Origin: Streptomyces mutabilis
GTDB lineage: Bacteria > Actinomycetota > Actinomycetes > Streptomycetales > Streptomycetaceae
Direction: 5' to 3'
Assembly: GCF_014649815.1 (NCBI RefSeq)
Contig: NZ_BMTT01000017.1
Span: 1 to 64,000, forward strand
Length of the DNA: 64,000 nt
The number at the start of each line of letters is the position of its first letter. The first letter of the stretch is position 1. The notes below the pieces were generated by a model that did no database searches, had not been told where the DNA came from, and worked only from the letters and a program-made list of their open reading frames with translations. The position numbers and the translations under genes are program-made. Positions 62,519 through 64,000 of the stretch are shown in pieces.

Positions 62519-63625
62519 TTACCTCTCGCTCGCGGCGAGCTGACCGCACGCCCCGTCGATCTCCTGACCACGGGTGTCCCGGATCGTCACCGGCACACCG
62601 TGCGCCGCGATCGCCTCCACGAACGCCTTCTCGTCCTCGGGCCGCGAGGCGGTCCACTTGGAGCCGGGCGTCGGGTTGAGCGGGATGAGGTTGACGTGCA
62701 CCGGCTTGCCCTTGAGCAGCCGTCCCAGCCGGTCGCCGCGCCAGGCCTGGTCGTTGATGTCCCGGATCAGGGCGTACTCGATGGACAGCCGGCGCCCCGA
62801 CTTCGCCGCGTACTCGAGCCCGGCGTCCAGCACCTCACGCACCTTCCAGCGCGTGTTGACGGGGACGAGCGTGTCGCGCAGTTCGTCGTCGGGCGCGTGC
62901 AGCGAGATGGCGAGACGGCACTTGAAGCCCTCGTCGGAGAAGCGGGTGATCGCCGGGACGAGGCCGACCGTGGAGACGGTGATGCCGCGCTGGGACAGGC
63001 CCAGCCCGTCCGGCTCGGGGTCGGTGAGGCGGCGGATGGCGCCCACGACGCGGTTGTAGTTGGCGAGGGGCTCGCCCATGCCCATGAACACGATGTTGCT
63101 GAGCCGGGCCGGGCCTCCGGGGACCTCGCCGTCCCTGAGCGCCCGCATCCCGTCCACGATCTGGTGCACGATCTCGGCGGTCGACAGGTTCCGGTCCAGG
63201 CCGGCCTGGCCGGTGGCGCAGAACGGGCAGTTCATGCCGCAGCCCGCCTGCGAGCTGATGCACATGGTCACCCGGTCCGGGTAGCGCATGAGCACGGACT
63301 CGACGAGCGTCCCGTCGAACAGCTTCCACAGCGTCTTGCGGGTGGTGCCCTGGTCGGTCGACAGATGCCGCACGACCGACATCAGCTCGGGCAGCAACGC
63401 CTCCCGGAGCCCCTCGCGGGACCCGGCCGGGATGTCGGTCCACTGCTCGGGGTCGTGCGCGTACCGCGCGAAGTAGTGCTGCGAGAGCTGCTTCGCACGG
63501 AACGGCTTCTCGCCGATGGCGGCGACGGCCTCCTTGCGCTCGGCGGGCGTGAGGTCGGCGAGGTGCCGCGGCGGCTTCTTGGCTCCGCGGGGGGCGACGA
63601 ATGTGAGTTCTCCGGGCTTAGGCAT
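62519..63625 (-). CDS. rlmN: 23S rRNA (adenine2503-C2)-methyltransferase
   Basis: A 368-residue radical-SAM enzyme. The 4Fe-4S cluster cysteines are C129, C133 and C136 in [20 protein letters not shown] and [11 protein letters not shown] are RlmN signatures, and the C-terminal acceptor Cys lies in EIDGACGQL. It methylates A2503 of 23S rRNA and A37 of some tRNAs. In Streptomyces it commonly follows cdsA, as seen here. Confidence 0.95.
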   Translation of the reverse strand: MPKPGELTFVAPRGAKKPPRHLADLTPAERKEAVAAIGEKPFRAKQLSQHYFARYAHDPEQWTDIPAGSREGLREALLPELMSVVRHLSTDQGTTRKTLWKLFDGTLVESVLMRYPDRVTMCISSQAGCGMNCPFCATGQAGLDRNLSTAEIVHQIVDGMRALRDGEVPGGPARLSNIVFMGMGEPLANYNRVVGAIRRLTDPEPDGLGLSQRGITVSTVGLVPAITRFSDEGFKCRLAISLHAPDDELRDTLVPVNTRWKVREVLDAGLEYAAKSGRRLSIEYALIRDINDQAWRGDRLGRLLKGKPVHVNLIPLNPTPGSKWTASRPEDEKAFVEAIAAHGVPVTIRDTRGQEIDGACGQLAASER

Positions 63626-63722
63626 GACCTTCCCAGTGTCGCAGACATACGGAGAGGGACGCGCCGCCCTGTGGACAACGGGTCCCTCTCCGGAGAAACA
63701 GCAGGTCAGCCGAGCACAGCGG

Positions 63723-64000
63723 TCAGCCTGACCCGACGAAGATCACCAGCAGCAGCCACACCACGGGCGCCGTCGGCAGCAGTGAGTCCAGACGGTCCAT
63801 GATGCCGCCGTGGCCCGGCAGCAGCGTGCCCATGTCCTTGATGCCGAGGTCCCGCTTGATCATGGACTCGCCGAGGTCGCCCAGCGTGGCGCTGACCGCG
63901 ACCGCGAGGCCCAGGAGCAAACCCTGCCACCAGGTGCCGCCGTCGATCGCGAACTGCATGCACAGCGCGCCCGCCGCCATCGCGAACGCCACCGCGCCGA
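63723..64000 (-). CDS. cdsA: Phosphatidate cytidylyltransferase, C-terminal part
   Basis: Only the last ~92 codons are in the window; the gene starts beyond the right edge. It contains the CdsA signature ([20 protein letters not shown], then [13 protein letters not shown]) and a final hydrophobic helix. The enzyme makes CDP-diacylglycerol from phosphatidate and CTP in the membrane. It reads in the same direction as rlmN, with 97 bp between them. Confidence 0.93.
   Translation of the reverse strand, partial: GAVAFAMAAGALCMQFAIDGGTWWQGLLLGLAVAVSATLGDLGESMIKRDLGIKDMGTLLPGHGGIMDRLDSLLPTAPVVWLLLVIFVGSG

Overview
The window is high-GC chromosomal DNA with strong codon bias, frequent GTG starts, RR-type (Tat) export signals, a DasR-like dre site, a 6C-type RNA and typical actinomycete gene families. 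A Streptomyces chromosome core region is the best reading. The ends are housekeeping: a 5' piece of ispG, an rseP-like protease and dxr on the left; rlmN and the 3' end of cdsA on the right.

Region 1 (1-5079, minus strand): ispG(partial), site-2 protease, dxr and a large acyl-CoA dehydrogenase. Region 2 (about 5277-22932) is the most striking part: a LacI regulator and seven glycoside hydrolases plus an importer that together fit complete xyloglucan use. Secreted GH74 and GH12 endo-enzymes would cut the polymer. A Tat-lipoprotein binding protein and two permeases, with no ATPase of their own, would import oligosaccharides. Cytoplasmic GH31 (alpha-xylosidase-like), GH42 (beta-galactosidase), GH95 (alpha-L-fucosidase-like) and GH3 (beta-glucosidase-like) would strip them. 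Four copies of a palindrome with core GAAGCGCTTC sit only in the two intergenic promoter regions of this locus, which suggests one LacI-controlled regulon.

Region 3 (22977-27304): a NarL-type two-component pair and two glycosyltransferase genes (GT87-like membrane enzyme and PimB-like GT4). Region 4 (27500-52626) is a polyamine/GABA catabolism island: three aldehyde dehydrogenases, GabT, a second class-III aminotransferase, a PuuB-like oxidase, a PotABCD transporter, a PucR regulator and an Lrp/AsnC regulator. Scattered among them are an orphan VirD4/TraG-like ATPase, a PAP2 phosphatase, NADAR, DUF4190-type, adenosine deaminase and GDPD genes. Two spots here are gene graveyards: 36655-37540 (chitinase-like and other remnants, one DasR-like box kept) and 48354-48965 (serine-hydrolase tail fused behind GDPD, frameshifted HXXEE gene). 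A 6C-family small RNA lies after gabT.

Region 5 (52842-58496): a degenerate ABC ATPase with its membrane partner, a VOC protein, a frameshifted LOG-like gene, a LAETG sortase-anchored surface protein and a maleylpyruvate-isomerase-fold protein. Region 6 (58522-62472): a thiamine-type ABC importer (binding protein, fused double permease, ATPase) behind a TPP riboswitch whose last hairpin masks the ribosome binding site. All calls are from reading the sequence; no database search was run.
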